Source: Pararhizobium gei | GTDB lineage: Bacteria; Pseudomonadota; Alphaproteobacteria; Rhizobiales; Rhizobiaceae | Direction: 5' to 3' | Length of the DNA: 64,000 bases | NCBI RefSeq assembly: GCF_029223885.1 | Contig: NZ_CP119409.1 | Coordinates: 3,620,501-3,684,500 of the forward strand | Program-made: the position numbers and the translations under genes | Part shown: in pieces, positions 1 to 9,039 of the stretch | Layout of the letters: every line of letters starts with the position of its first letter | Numbering within the stretch: position 1 is the stretch's first letter | Notes under the pieces: model-generated | The model's database searches: none | The model's input: only the letters and a program-made list of their open reading frames with translations | What the model was told of the DNA's origin: nothing

Positions 1-1200
1 GGCGGCCGGATTGGTCACGTCGTTGGCGCCGATGACATAGGCCACGTCGGCCTGGGCAAATTCGGAATTGATGTCTTCCAGCTCGAAGACCTCGTCATAG
101 GGCACGTTGGCTTCGGCCAGCAGCACGTTCATGTGGCCGGGCATGCGGCCTGCGACCGGATGAATGGCATACTTCACCTCGACACCCCTAGCCTTCAGCG
201 CATCCGCAAGCTCGCGGACGGCATGCTGTGCCTGGGCGACGGCCATGCCGTAACCCGGCACGATGATCACCTTGGAAGCATTCGCCATCAGGAAGGCCGC
301 ATCGTCTGCCGAGCCCTGCTTGACAGTCCGCTGCACGCCGTCATCGCTTGCGGCAACACCGCTCTCGCCGCCGAAGCCGCCAAGAATGACCGAAACGAAG
401 GAACGGTTCATGCCTTTGCACATGATGTAGGACAGGATCGCACCTGAAGAACCGACGAGAGCGCCGGTGATGATCAGCGCGAGATTACCAAGCGTGAAGC
501 CAATGCCGGCCGCAGCCCAGCCGGAATAGGAATTCAGCATCGACACGACGACCGGCATGTCGGCGCCGCCGATCGGAACGATCAGCAACACGCCGAGCGC
601 CAGCGACAGGACGACGATGGCCCAGAAGTCGAAATGGCTTTCGGACGCGGCAAGCCCGACGATGAAAAACACGATCAGCAGCAAAAGCACGATGTTGATG
701 GCATGGCGGTAGGGGAGCATGATCGGCTTTCCCGACATGCGCCCATCGAGCTTCAGGAAGGCGATGATCGAACCCGTGAAGGTGATGGCGCCGATGGCAA
801 CGCCCAGCGCCATTTCGACGAGCGCCTGCCCGTGGATCTGACCGATTTCACCGATACCAAAGGAGGACGGCGTGTAGAGCGCCGAGGCCGCGACCAGAAC
901 CGCCGCAAGCCCGACCAGCGAATGGAATCCCGCAACCAGCTGGGGCATGGAGGTCATCGGAATCGAACGGGCGATATAGGCGCCAGCCCCGCCGCCGATC
1001 GCTAGACCGAGCAGGATGAGCATCAATCCGCCGAACGAGGGTGTCGCCAGGAGCAGGGTCGTGACGATGGCGATGCCCATGCCGACCATGCCGAGGATGT
1101 TTCCGCGGCGCGAAGTGGTGGGATGCGACAGGCCGCGCAGGGCCATGACGAAGAGGACACCGGAAACGAGATAAAGGAAGGCCGCGATATTGGGTGACAT
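1..1200 (-). CDS. pntB: NAD(P) transhydrogenase subunit beta, C-terminus cut by window edge
   Basis: Membrane and NADP(H)-binding subunit of the proton-translocating transhydrogenase, which uses the proton gradient to reduce NADP+ with NADH. The reading frame is open from the ATG at 1198-1200 to base 1 (400 codons); family members are about 460 residues, so roughly 60 C-terminal residues are outside the window. The N-terminal two-thirds is a run of hydrophobic helices. The C-terminal part seen is the NADP-binding dIII domain, with the motifs VPGYGMAVAQAQH, HPVAGRMPGHMNVLLAEA and IGANDVTNP. It follows pntAB by 13 bp and is the last of three co-oriented pnt genes. The assignment is secure. Confidence 0.96.
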   Translation of the reverse strand, partial: MSPNIAAFLYLVSGVLFVMALRGLSHPTTSRRGNILGMVGMGIAIVTTLLLATPSFGGLMLILLGLAIGGGAGAYIARSIPMTSMPQLVAGFHSLVGLAAVLVAASALYTPSSFGIGEIGQIHGQALVEMALGVAIGAITFTGSIIAFLKLDGRMSGKPIMLPYRHAINIVLLLLIVFFIVGLAASESHFDFWAIVVLSLALGVLLIVPIGGADMPVVVSMLNSYSGWAAAGIGFTLGNLALIITGALVGSSGAILSYIMCKGMNRSFVSVILGGFGGESGVAASDDGVQRTVKQGSADDAAFLMANASKVIIVPGYGMAVAQAQHAVRELADALKARGVEVKYAIHPVAGRMPGHMNVLLAEANVPYDEVFELEDINSEFAQADVAYVIGANDVTNPAA

Positions 1201-1213
1201 CAGCTTCAGGCCC

Positions 1214-1624
1214 TCACTTGTCTTTTTTCTTGTACATGGCGAGCATGCGCTGAGTGACGAGGAACCCGCCGAAAATGTTGACCGAGGCAAGGACCAGCGC
1301 CACGAAGCCGAAGCCGGTGGCAAGCCCTGACGCCGAGATGCCGACGGCCAAAAGAGCCCCGACCACAATAACGGAGGAGATGGCATTGGTGACCGCCATC
1401 AGCGGCGTGTGAAGAGCGGGCGTCACCGACCAGACGACATAGTAGCCGACGAAGATCGACAGAACGAAGATCGCAAGTTGAAAGACAAAGGGGTCGATCG
1501 CGCCGCCGCTCAGCCCATGGGCAGCGGCACCCGCCGCTTCCGGAACATATTCGGCTGCCGTTCGCACAGCTTCGACCGCCCGGTCCAGGTCGCCGATTGC
1601 CTTGTCGAGTAGCTCATTGGCCAT
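1214..1624 (-). CDS. pntAB: NAD(P) transhydrogenase subunit alpha part 2 (membrane part)
   Basis: Small membrane piece of the split alpha subunit, contributing helices to the proton channel. The 136-residue product has an amphipathic N-terminus and about four hydrophobic segments (FVFQLAIFVLSIFVGYYVVW, ALHTPLMAVTNAISSVIVVG and others) and ends in a lysine-rich tail. Two in-frame ATGs compete (1630 and 1624). The GGGAGG ribosome site lies only 1 base before the first but 7 bases before the second, so 1624 is preferred. It sits between pntAA and pntB. The split into three genes is the usual arrangement in alphaproteobacteria. Confidence 0.94.
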   Translation of the reverse strand: MANELLDKAIGDLDRAVEAVRTAAEYVPEAAGAAAHGLSGGAIDPFVFQLAIFVLSIFVGYYVVWSVTPALHTPLMAVTNAISSVIVVGALLAVGISASGLATGFGFVALVLASVNIFGGFLVTQRMLAMYKKKDK

Positions 1625-1685
1625 TACCATACCTCCCTTGGGCGGCAGTGCTTCCCCCGAAGCCCCGCGCGACCCTCTCCAAATC

Positions 1686-2843
1686 TCAAACTGTCTCGGA
1701 AATCGCGACAGGTGCTGGCGCAAAAGCCGGATGCACGACGACACCCCCATGCGTCAGCATTGTCGCCTTGACGAGTTCGTCGTCAAGGTCGAGCGCGATC
1801 GTCTTCGTTTCCTTCGAGACCATGGTCTCCAAAAAGGTGACAAGGTTCCTTGCGTAGAGCGCCGAGGCCGAGGCCGCGATACGGCCAGGCACATTGGTAT
1901 AGCCAACGACCTTGACGCCTTCGACATCGGCGACCTGGTCGGCGACAGAACCTTCGACATTGCCGCCACGCTCGACAGCCAGATCGATGACGACGGAGCC
2001 TGGCTTCATCGCCTTCAGCATCTCATGGGTAATCAGCCGGGGCGCAGGACGGCCAGGAATCAGCGCCGTCGTGATCACGATATCCTGCTTGGCCAGATGC
2101 TCCGCCGTCAGCACCGCCTGTTTGGCCTGATAGGCTTCCGACATGGGCTTGGCATAACCGCCTGATGTCTCCGCCGCCTTGAATTCCTCATCCTCGACGG
2201 CAATGAATTTTGCGCCAAGCGAAGCCACCTGTTCCTTGGAGGCAGGGCGGACATCGGTGGCGGAAACGACGGCCCCAAGACGGCGCGCTGTGGCGATCGC
2301 CTGCAGGCCGGCAACTCCGGCGCCCATTACGAAAACCTTGGCCGCAGGCACCGTGCCCGCCGCCGTCATCATCATCGGCATGGCGCGATCATATTCATAG
2401 GCGGCGTCGATCACTGCCTGGTAGCCGGCCAAATTCGCCTGGCTCGACAGGACGTCCATTGATTGCGCGCGCGTGATGCGCGGCATCAGTTCCATCGCAA
2501 AGGCCGACACACCGGCACGGGCCAGTTCCGACAATGCGCTCTCGTTGCCATAGGGATCCATGATCGCCAGCACGATGGCGCCGGACTTGTAGAGGACAAC
2601 TTCAGCGGAGGTCGGGCGGCGCACCTTCAAAACCACATCGGCCGAGCCGGCGTCGGTAGAGGATCCGATCCGCGCCCCCGCCTTTTCGAACTCAACGTCC
2701 GGAATACGGGACAAGGCACCGGCGCCCGCTTCAACGACAATGTCGAAACCAAGGCCGCTCAGCTTCTTCACGCTATCGGGCGATGCCGCAACCCGCGTTT
2801 CGCTCGATGTCGTTTCCAATGGAATGAATATGGTACCTGTCAT
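1686..2843 (-). CDS. pntAA: NAD(P) transhydrogenase subunit alpha part 1 (NAD-binding)
   Basis: Soluble NAD(H)-binding dI subunit, 385 residues. The start ATG at 2841-2843 is preceded by GGGGAGGGG. Visible signatures are RITRAQSMDVLSSQANLAGY (about 122-141), which is the alanine dehydrogenase/PNT signature with the loop that contacts NAD, and the Rossmann motif GAGVAGL at 174-180. The dI domain ends without membrane helices, since these are encoded separately by pntAB 61 bp downstream. First gene of the operon; no clear promoter was identified in the 170 bp before it. Confidence 0.96.
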   Translation of the reverse strand: MTGTIFIPLETTSSETRVAASPDSVKKLSGLGFDIVVEAGAGALSRIPDVEFEKAGARIGSSTDAGSADVVLKVRRPTSAEVVLYKSGAIVLAIMDPYGNESALSELARAGVSAFAMELMPRITRAQSMDVLSSQANLAGYQAVIDAAYEYDRAMPMMMTAAGTVPAAKVFVMGAGVAGLQAIATARRLGAVVSATDVRPASKEQVASLGAKFIAVEDEEFKAAETSGGYAKPMSEAYQAKQAVLTAEHLAKQDIVITTALIPGRPAPRLITHEMLKAMKPGSVVIDLAVERGGNVEGSVADQVADVEGVKVVGYTNVPGRIAASASALYARNLVTFLETMVSKETKTIALDLDDELVKATMLTHGGVVVHPAFAPAPVAISETV

Positions 2844-3013
2844 TATGCCCCTCCCCTGACGCCGGCGCGGGAACGGACCGCGCCGCACCCGAACCAACCT
2901 GTCGATAGTCGCTTCCGTGACCGGCTGGCCACAGACGCTTATCCGGTCCGAAATCGGGCCGGATTGCACGGTCGCTCCCGGCGCGTCCGCTTCCTTGAAA
3001 ATTAAACGGCCGA

Positions 3014-3238
3014 TCAGCGCAGAAGCATGAAACCGGCGATGTTGAGGATGATGAACAGCAGGGTGGCGCCGAAGAACCCGACGCTGCTGAAAAATCCGGC
3101 TGCCATGGCGATCAGCAGCGCAACGCAGAAAATCGTGCCGAGCTTCGCGGCTCCGATAAAGAAATTATAGGTCTTCTCGTGCTCGGCATAATCCATCGGA
3201 GCGCCCGTCTCAGCCGGTCCGGAATGATGTTCAGCCAT
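3014..3238 (-). CDS. aa3-type cytochrome c oxidase subunit IV, small membrane protein
   Basis: 74-residue protein matching the small bacterial aa3-type oxidase subunit IV family (COX4_pro_2): a hydrophilic N-terminus with the conserved MDYAEHEKTYNFFI stretch, then two hydrophobic segments and a short end. It is thought to be an accessory subunit of the terminal oxidase, in the inner membrane. The start at 3236-3238 has GGGAGACAGGCACC upstream. It stands alone, upstream of pntAA on the same strand with 170 bp between, so cotranscription with pnt is possible but unproven. Confidence 0.85.
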   Translation of the reverse strand: MAEHHSGPAETGAPMDYAEHEKTYNFFIGAAKLGTIFCVALLIAMAAGFFSSVGFFGATLLFIILNIAGFMLLR

Positions 3239-3533
3239 GGTGCCTGTCTCCCTCAATCTCATGGTCCCGACGCGAATGCCGCACACCATGCCTCGTCCAG
3301 AAATCTTCGCCCGCGACAGTGGCGGCCTGCAGGCCGTTTCCCGGTCATAGTTGCCCTTACACAATGTGACGGTCAAGCGCAACGAAAACTCGGCAAATCG
3401 GCCCGCGGCAAAAGTCGTCCGCCGCCCGGGTAGCCGGGACAAGGAAATGCCTTTGCGAATTCCCCTGCGGCATGGCAAAACGCGATCAGCCAAGCCCGCC
3501 GCGCCGCGGGTATTCCTTCCGTGGAGACCTTCG

Positions 3534-4316
3534 ATGCCGAAGCCTGTCATTGCCATACCCGCCGATTTCAGAAGCTTCGATGGCAATGTCTGGCATGCCA
3601 CACCGCATCAATATGTCCGCGCCGCAGTGGAAGGCTCAGGCGTAATGGTCTTCCTCGTTCCGGCGCTGGAAGCCGGCAATGACGCGGACGAGATTCTGGA
3701 TCGGGTCGATGGCGTTCTGATCAGCGGGTCGCGCACCAATGTGCATCCCGCACTCTACGGAAAAGAAGCCAGCGAAACCGACGGGCCATTCGATCCCGGC
3801 CGCGACGCGACGAGCCTGCCGCTGATCCGCCGGGCCTTGGAGCGCGGTGTGCCGCTTCTCGCGATCTGTCGCGGCATACAGGAACTGAATGTCGCGCTGG
3901 GGGGTACGCTCGCCAGCGAAATCCAGGAAATGCCCGGCATATGGGATCATCGCAAACCCGACGTTCCGGACCTCGACATGGCCTACGGCATCCGCCAGAC
4001 GATTACCGTCAGGGAAGGAACATGCCTTGCTTCCGTGCTGGGGGCCGGCGAAGTTCAGGTGAACTCCCTGCATCGCCAGGCGATTTCCCAGACGGCGCCC
4101 CGTCTCGCGGTCGAGGCAGTTGCAGAGGACGGAACCATCGAGGCCGTCTCGGTGATCGACGCCAAAGCCTTCGCCGTCGGTGTCCAGTGGCATCCGGAAT
4201 ACTGGGTCGGCCGCGACGGGCCGTCCTCGACGCTTTTTCAGGCCTTTGGCGACGCGGTCAGGACCTACGCCGCCGCGAAAGGCAAAGTCTGCCCTGTCAG
4301 CCTGCCTGCCGCTTAA
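3534..4316 (+). CDS. gamma-glutamyl-gamma-aminobutyrate hydrolase family (class I glutamine amidotransferase-like, peptidase C26)
   Basis: 260 residues, start ATG 3534 behind GTGGAGACC. Class I amidotransferase-type hydrolase of the PuuD family, which in E. coli cleaves gamma-glutamyl-GABA in putrescine breakdown. The nucleophile elbow is AICRGIQE with Cys112; the catalytic His-x-Glu is in VQWHPEY (His220, Glu222). The substrate here is not proven: the family also includes other gamma-glutamyl amide hydrolases, and no puuABC genes are adjacent. Its 3' end overlaps the convergent dehydrogenase gene by 20 bp. Confidence 0.85.
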   Translation: MPKPVIAIPADFRSFDGNVWHATPHQYVRAAVEGSGVMVFLVPALEAGNDADEILDRVDGVLISGSRTNVHPALYGKEASETDGPFDPGRDATSLPLIRRALERGVPLLAICRGIQELNVALGGTLASEIQEMPGIWDHRKPDVPDLDMAYGIRQTITVREGTCLASVLGAGEVQVNSLHRQAISQTAPRLAVEAVAEDGTIEAVSVIDAKAFAVGVQWHPEYWVGRDGPSSTLFQAFGDAVRTYAAAKGKVCPVSLPAA

Positions 4317-5265
4317 ACGGCGTTTCCGGCACCGGCGTGAGCGCAGCGCCGGTTTCGAACCATGCGACCAGATTATCGACAACCAGATCGCCCATGGCAT
4401 TCCGCGTTGCCTGCGAGGCGGACCCGACATGGGGCAACAGCGATACATTCGGCAGCGCCAGCAGGCCATCCGGCACATGCGGCTCGGCTTCGAAGACATC
4501 AAGCCCTGCACCGGCGATGACGCCGCGTTGCAGAGCATCGACCAGGGCTGCCTCATCCACGGTCGTACCCCGGCCCATGTTCACAAGAATGCCATTTGCG
4601 CCAAGCGCTTGCAGCACCTCGGCATTCACCGTCCGGTAGGTGCTGTCCGTCCCAGGCACGATCACGACGATCGTATCGACGGCTTGCGCCATGCTCAACA
4701 GCGTCGGATAGTGCTTGTAGGCGAGCCCCTCGCGCGGCGTGCGGGTATGGTAAGCGATCGCAACGCCGAAGCTTTCGAGGCGTTTTGCAATTGCCAGCCC
4801 GATACGCCCGAGCCCGTAGAGGCCGACCGTGCGACCGCGCAACGTCAGCGGCGAGAGCGGAAAGGCGCCGTCACTCACCCAACGGCCGGCGCGCAGCCAT
4901 TGTTCGGCCGCGGGAAGCCGGCGCAGCGTATTGAGCAAGAGCGCAATGGTCGTGTCTGCAACCTCGTCCGTCAGAACATCGGGTGTATTTGTCACAACAA
5001 CGTTGCGGCTGGCTGCGCGCTCGACATCGACACCGTCATAGCCGACGCCGAAATTCGCAATGATTTCAAGATCAGGCAAAATATCGAAAAAAGCCGGCGC
5101 AAGTTTGCCCTGTACGGCAATGCCGCCGATTCCTGAAGCAATCTCGGGTGTGATCAGCGCCGGGTCGGATGAAACCGGAACCAGTTCGAAATGCTGCGGA
5201 AGACGGTCGAGAACGTGTTTGTTCATGTTTCCGGGCACGAGAATGCGGTGACGGCCTTGCGGCAT
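4297..5265 (-). CDS. D-isomer-specific 2-hydroxyacid dehydrogenase (glyoxylate/hydroxypyruvate reductase-like)
   Basis: 322 residues. NAD(P)H-dependent reduction of 2-keto acids such as glyoxylate or hydroxypyruvate is the family reaction. The Rossmann motif GLGRIG is at 151-156, and the catalytic triad is readable as Arg232 (NMGRGTTVDE), Glu261 (DVFEAEP) and His279 (LPHVGSA). An AAGGAG ribosome site precedes the ATG. It lies 22 bp after a LacI-type regulator gene on the same strand, which suggests an operon in which the regulator controls this enzyme. Exact substrate unknown. Confidence 0.88.
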   Translation of the reverse strand: MPQGRHRILVPGNMNKHVLDRLPQHFELVPVSSDPALITPEIASGIGGIAVQGKLAPAFFDILPDLEIIANFGVGYDGVDVERAASRNVVVTNTPDVLTDEVADTTIALLLNTLRRLPAAEQWLRAGRWVSDGAFPLSPLTLRGRTVGLYGLGRIGLAIAKRLESFGVAIAYHTRTPREGLAYKHYPTLLSMAQAVDTIVVIVPGTDSTYRTVNAEVLQALGANGILVNMGRGTTVDEAALVDALQRGVIAGAGLDVFEAEPHVPDGLLALPNVSLLPHVGSASQATRNAMGDLVVDNLVAWFETGAALTPVPETPFKRQAG

Positions 5266-5287
5266 TGCTTGCTCCTTGCGTGTTGCG

Positions 5288-6316
5288 TCAGTCGTTCGGG
5301 TTAGGTCGCAGCGGGCCGGTCGATTGGCGAATTCGCATTTCCGGCTTGATCAGGTGGATGCCGTCCGGCTCATGGCTGCCATTCAGCTTGTCGAGCAGCG
5401 CGCGGGCAGCGCTCCGGCCGACATCGGACTGACCGTTCCACACGGTGGTCAGCGCCGGAGTGGATAGGGAGGCTTCCTCAAGATCGTCGTAACCGGTAAC
5501 CGACACGTCTCTGCCAGGGACAAGGCCGGCGCGGGCGATGCCGTTCATCATGCCGATGGCAACCAGGTCGTTCCAGCAGACGACTGCCGTCGGCTTTTGC
5601 GGCAGGGAAAGCAGATGCACCGCAGCCTCGAAGCCGCCTTGCATCGAACGCGGGCCGGGAATGCGCAGGTCGGGATCGACATCGATATTGGCTTTACGCA
5701 AGGCGTTGACATAGCCTTGGTGCCGGTCCCGCCCGGTGGACGTCTGATCGGTGCCGCCGACCATCGCGATAACCTTGTGGCCAAGACTGATCAGATGATT
5801 GGTGGCAAGCTGTATTCCGTAAGCATCATCGCCGCGGAAGATCGGGACATCAAGCCCTTCGATCGAGCGGGCGATCAGGATAGCCGGCATGCCGTTGTCC
5901 TCGGCCAGCAGAATATCTTCCGGGGGCGTGCCGATGGCCGGCGACATGATGACACCGTCACCGCCGAGTTGCAGAAGGGTCTCGATAAACGCCCTTTGCT
6001 TTTCGACGGAATCATAATGGTTGGAAAGGATGAAAGTCTGCCGGTCGCGATCGAGTTCGGCTTCGATCGCCTTGAGAATTTCACCGTAGAACGGGTTCAT
6101 GATGTCGTGAACGACAACGCCGATGATCCCGGAGCGTGATGTGCGTAGACTGGCGGCGCGGCGATTGTAGATGTAGCCCAGCGCCCTCGCCTGCTCCTTG
6201 ATCTTGTCGCGGGTCATGGCGGCGACCAGCGGACTGTCGCGCAGGGCCAGCGAAACCGTTGCCGTGGACACACCAAGTGTTTCAGCAATGGTCGAAAGCT
6301 TGATCTTTTGCGCCAC
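5288..6316 (-). CDS. LacI family transcriptional regulator
   Basis: 342 residues from a GTG start with AGGGGGG just upstream. The N-terminal LacI helix-turn-helix reads IKLSTIAETLGVSTATVSLALRD (about 4-27), followed by the hinge helix and a periplasmic-binding-protein-like ligand domain that ends in RIRQSTGP. First gene of a probable two-gene operon with the 2-hydroxyacid dehydrogenase. A perfect 15-bp palindrome at 6368-6382, 51 bp before the start, is a likely autoregulatory operator. The effector cannot be deduced. Confidence 0.93.
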   Translation of the reverse strand: MAQKIKLSTIAETLGVSTATVSLALRDSPLVAAMTRDKIKEQARALGYIYNRRAASLRTSRSGIIGVVVHDIMNPFYGEILKAIEAELDRDRQTFILSNHYDSVEKQRAFIETLLQLGGDGVIMSPAIGTPPEDILLAEDNGMPAILIARSIEGLDVPIFRGDDAYGIQLATNHLISLGHKVIAMVGGTDQTSTGRDRHQGYVNALRKANIDVDPDLRIPGPRSMQGGFEAAVHLLSLPQKPTAVVCWNDLVAIGMMNGIARAGLVPGRDVSVTGYDDLEEASLSTPALTTVWNGQSDVGRSAARALLDKLNGSHEPDGIHLIKPEMRIRQSTGPLRPNPND

Positions 6317-6367
6317 GTTTCCCCCCTGACGACGATCGGCTGTATACCGCTTGTTTTTTAATTACGC

Positions 6368-6382
6368 TTTAAACTGTTTAAA
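6368..6382. promoter_or_regulatory. palindromic operator candidate before lacI/dehydrogenase operon
   Basis: TTTAAACTGTTTAAA is a perfect inverted repeat with 7-bp arms and a single central base. It lies 51 bp upstream of the GTG start of the LacI-type regulator. LacI-family proteins bind palindromes of this size and commonly repress their own operon. The assignment to this regulator is inference from position. Confidence 0.5.
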
Positions 6383-6418
6383 TTGGCAGGGCAACCGACA
6401 AGTCAAGGCCTGCTTCAA

Positions 6419-6919
6419 TCACTCCTCAAGACCGGTTCCCTGCAGGTTCGCGTCCACGGCGCGCAAAAGCTTCATCAATGTCTTCATCTGCTTTTCAGTC
6501 AGTCCCCTCGTCGCCATTTCCTCGGAGGCTCTGCCCGCTTCGGCGATCAGTTGAAGCCGGTCCCGACCGGTTGCCGTCAGATAGACCTTCGTCAACCGCG
6601 CGTCGTCGTCATCGGCCCTGCGCTCGACAAAACCCTGGGCTTCCATCCGACCGATCGTCCGGGTCATGGTCGGCGCCTTGACGCCCAGTTTCGCCGCAAG
6701 CATTCCGGCAGTCAGACCGTCGTTTTCGGCCAGCGCCAGCATGACGCCGTCCTGACCGGCATAGAGGCCGCTTTCCAGAAGATTGCGGGACAGCACCGTG
6801 CGCATCGAACGCGCCGCCTGGACAAGGACGGAAGCAAGATCCGGCGCATCGGCGACAATGTCGTGATGCTTCTTCTTCAGCGCCTTGGCCTTCTTTTCGG
6901 CCTTGCTCTTCTTTCCCAT
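6419..6919 (-). CDS. MarR family transcriptional regulator
   Basis: 166 residues, ATG at 6917-6919 with GGAGGACCG upstream. The N-terminus is unusually lysine-rich (MGKKSKAEKKAKALKKKHH). The winged helix follows, with the recognition segment LTAGMLAAKLGVKAPTMTRTIGRMEAQGFVERRADDDDARLTKVYLT (quoted in part; about 70-115) typical of MarR proteins, and then a C-terminal dimerisation helix. It is divergent from the creatininase-family gene, with 93 bp between them. Target and ligand unknown. Confidence 0.9.
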   Translation of the reverse strand: MGKKSKAEKKAKALKKKHHDIVADAPDLASVLVQAARSMRTVLSRNLLESGLYAGQDGVMLALAENDGLTAGMLAAKLGVKAPTMTRTIGRMEAQGFVERRADDDDARLTKVYLTATGRDRLQLIAEAGRASEEMATRGLTEKQMKTLMKLLRAVDANLQGTGLEE

Positions 6920-7012
6920 CGGTCCTCCACCAAATTTCTTGCGCAGCCGCCGGTCCACTGTATGACTCGACACCATCACCGCCGCAAGTAGACCAGGGGA
7001 CGAAAGACAACC

Positions 7013-7810
7013 ATGGCACTCCCCGCACCGCATTGGAAAGACAATGTTTCCGGTCTTTCACCCGAAGCGCGCGCAGACTGGATCGCGGTTTTGCCGCTTG
7101 GCGCATACGAGCAGCACGGGCCGCATCTTCCCTTCGACACCGATACGCTGATTGCGCAAGGTTTGGTCGAAAGGATCATTTCCGACCTGCCACAGGATCT
7201 GCCGGCGACTTTCCTGCCGGTCGAGCCTATCGGTTATTCGATCGAGCACATGGATATCCAGGGCACCCGCACGCTCGGCTATGACGATGCGATTGGGCGC
7301 TGGATCGGGATTGCGGGTGAATTGCACCAACTTGGCATCCGCAAACTTGTCATGCTGAATGCCCATGGCGGCAATGCTCCGCTGATGACCATCGTTGCCA
7401 CCGAGGCACGGGTAAGGTTCAATATGCTGGCGGTCGCGACCAGCTGGACGCGCTTCGGGCAGCCGGACGGCTGGATGACACCGCAAGACAAGGCGATCGA
7501 CATTCATGGCGGCGATATCGAGACATCGGTGATGCTGGCACTTCACCCTGGAAAGGTCATGATGGCGAAAGCAGACCGGTTCGGCTCGCGGCAAAGCGAA
7601 TTTTCTGCAAGATTCAAGCACCTGCGTGCTTACGGTCCACATGCCTTCGGCTGGAAGATGTCCGATCTCAACAAAACCGGCGTCGCCGGAAACGCCTTGG
7701 CGGCAACGGCAGAGCGCGGCGAGCAACTGATTGGCCATGCGGTTTCGGGCTTCATCGAGTTGCTGGAGGATGTGGCAAGCTTCGATCCTTCCGTCCTTTC
7801 AAACCGGTGA
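7013..7810 (+). CDS. creatininase family amidohydrolase
   Basis: 265 residues. Metal-dependent amidohydrolase family that includes creatininase and MftE-like peptidases. The N-terminal metal site GAYEQHGPHLPFDTDT (about 24-39) supplies Glu, His and Asp ligands, and NAHGGN is near residue 119. The ribosome site is weak (AGGGGA, 13 bases away), so the start is moderately certain. No creatine or mycofactocin genes are nearby, so the substrate is unknown. Confidence 0.85.
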   Translation: MALPAPHWKDNVSGLSPEARADWIAVLPLGAYEQHGPHLPFDTDTLIAQGLVERIISDLPQDLPATFLPVEPIGYSIEHMDIQGTRTLGYDDAIGRWIGIAGELHQLGIRKLVMLNAHGGNAPLMTIVATEARVRFNMLAVATSWTRFGQPDGWMTPQDKAIDIHGGDIETSVMLALHPGKVMMAKADRFGSRQSEFSARFKHLRAYGPHAFGWKMSDLNKTGVAGNALAATAERGEQLIGHAVSGFIELLEDVASFDPSVLSNR

Positions 7811-7902
7811 AAGTTTGAGCGCGGGATTTGCGCTGGCGTCTCCCATCTCCTATATCAGCAGCTACCGGCGCAAAACGCGCATCCAAAATTCAAGGTTTTC
7901 CC

Positions 7903-9039
7903 ATGACCGAAGCAACGCCCGTCAAGCCCATTCCCGTCACCGTACTCACCGGCTATCTAGGTGCCGGCAAGACGACGCTTCTCAATCGGATTCTGTCGGA
8001 AAGTCACGGCAAGAAATATGCGGTCATCGTCAATGAATTTGGCGAGATCGGCATCGATAATGATCTGATCGTCGAGTCGGACGAGGAAATCTACGAGATG
8101 AACAATGGCTGCGTCTGCTGCACGGTGCGCGGCGACCTGATCCGTGTTGTGGAAGGCCTGATGCGCCGCCCCGGCCGGTTCGATGCGATCATCGTCGAGA
8201 CCACGGGCCTTGCCGATCCGGTCCCCGTCGCGCAGACCTTTTTCATGGACGACGACGTGCGCGCCAAGACCGAGCTCGATGCAGTCGTTGCGCTCGTCGA
8301 CGCAAAGCACCTGCCGCTGCGCCTGAAGGACAGCCGCGAGGCGGAAGACCAGATCGCCTTCGCTGACGTCGTGCTTCTCAACAAGACGGACCTCGTGACA
8401 CCGGAGGAACTGGCAAAGGTCGAAGCGACGGTCCGCGTCATCAATCCCTATGCGCGCATCCACCGGACGCAGCGCTCGGAAATCGACCTGTCTCAGGTTC
8501 TGAACCAGGGCGCCTTCAACCTGGAGCGGGCGCTGGAAAACGATCCGCATTTCCTCGATCAGGACGATCATCATCACCATGATCACGCCTGCGGCCCCGA
8601 CTGCAACCACGACCATGGGCACGACCATGCGCACGACCACCATGGTCACGATCACCACAATCATGATCACGACCATCATGACCATAGCCATCACGACCAC
8701 GCTCCCTCCGCGATCCATGATGTCACGGTCCAGTCGGTATCGTTGCGCGGCGGCGAAATGAACCCGGACCGCTTTTTCCCCTGGATCCAGAAGATCACCC
8801 AGACGGAAGGCCCGAACATCCTGCGGCTGAAGGGCATCATCGCCTTCAAGGGCGATGCCGAGCGCTACGTCGTCCAGGGCGTGCACATGATCATCGAGGG
8901 AGATCACCAGCGGCCGTGGAAAGACGGCGAAAAGCATGAAAGCCGTCTCGTCTTCATCGGACGGGAGCTGGACAAGGAAAAGCTGGAGCGCACCTTCAAG
9001 GCCTGCGAGGCCGCGCCGGCAGAGGTCGCAGCCGAATAA
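7903..9039 (+). CDS. CobW/COG0523-type metal GTPase with long His-rich linker
   Basis: 378 residues. G3E-class P-loop GTPase of the CobW/ZNG1 group, implicated in metal (mostly zinc, or cobalt) delivery. Walker [11 protein letters not shown] is at 16-25, the metal-binding CxCC is GCVCC with Cys70, Cys72 and Cys73, and NKTD follows. A His/Asp-rich segment is encoded by about 8566-8703 (residues 222-267) between the GTPase and C-terminal CobW domains and is a probable metal-binding tail. The stop overlaps the start of the next gene (TAATG). The cob genes are 50 kb away, so a zinc role is more likely than cobalamin; no Zur box was recognised upstream. Confidence 0.9.
   Translation: MTEATPVKPIPVTVLTGYLGAGKTTLLNRILSESHGKKYAVIVNEFGEIGIDNDLIVESDEEIYEMNNGCVCCTVRGDLIRVVEGLMRRPGRFDAIIVETTGLADPVPVAQTFFMDDDVRAKTELDAVVALVDAKHLPLRLKDSREAEDQIAFADVVLLNKTDLVTPEELAKVEATVRVINPYARIHRTQRSEIDLSQVLNQGAFNLERALENDPHFLDQDDHHHHDHACGPDCNHDHGHDHAHDHHGHDHHNHDHDHHDHSHHDHAPSAIHDVTVQSVSLRGGEMNPDRFFPWIQKITQTEGPNILRLKGIIAFKGDAERYVVQGVHMIIEGDHQRPWKDGEKHESRLVFIGRELDKEKLERTFKACEAAPAEVAAE

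Noticed and set aside
8566..8703. Short repeated units resembling a repeat array
   Set aside because: They are His and Asp codons of a protein linker, with no constant repeat-spacer periodicity, so not a CRISPR array.
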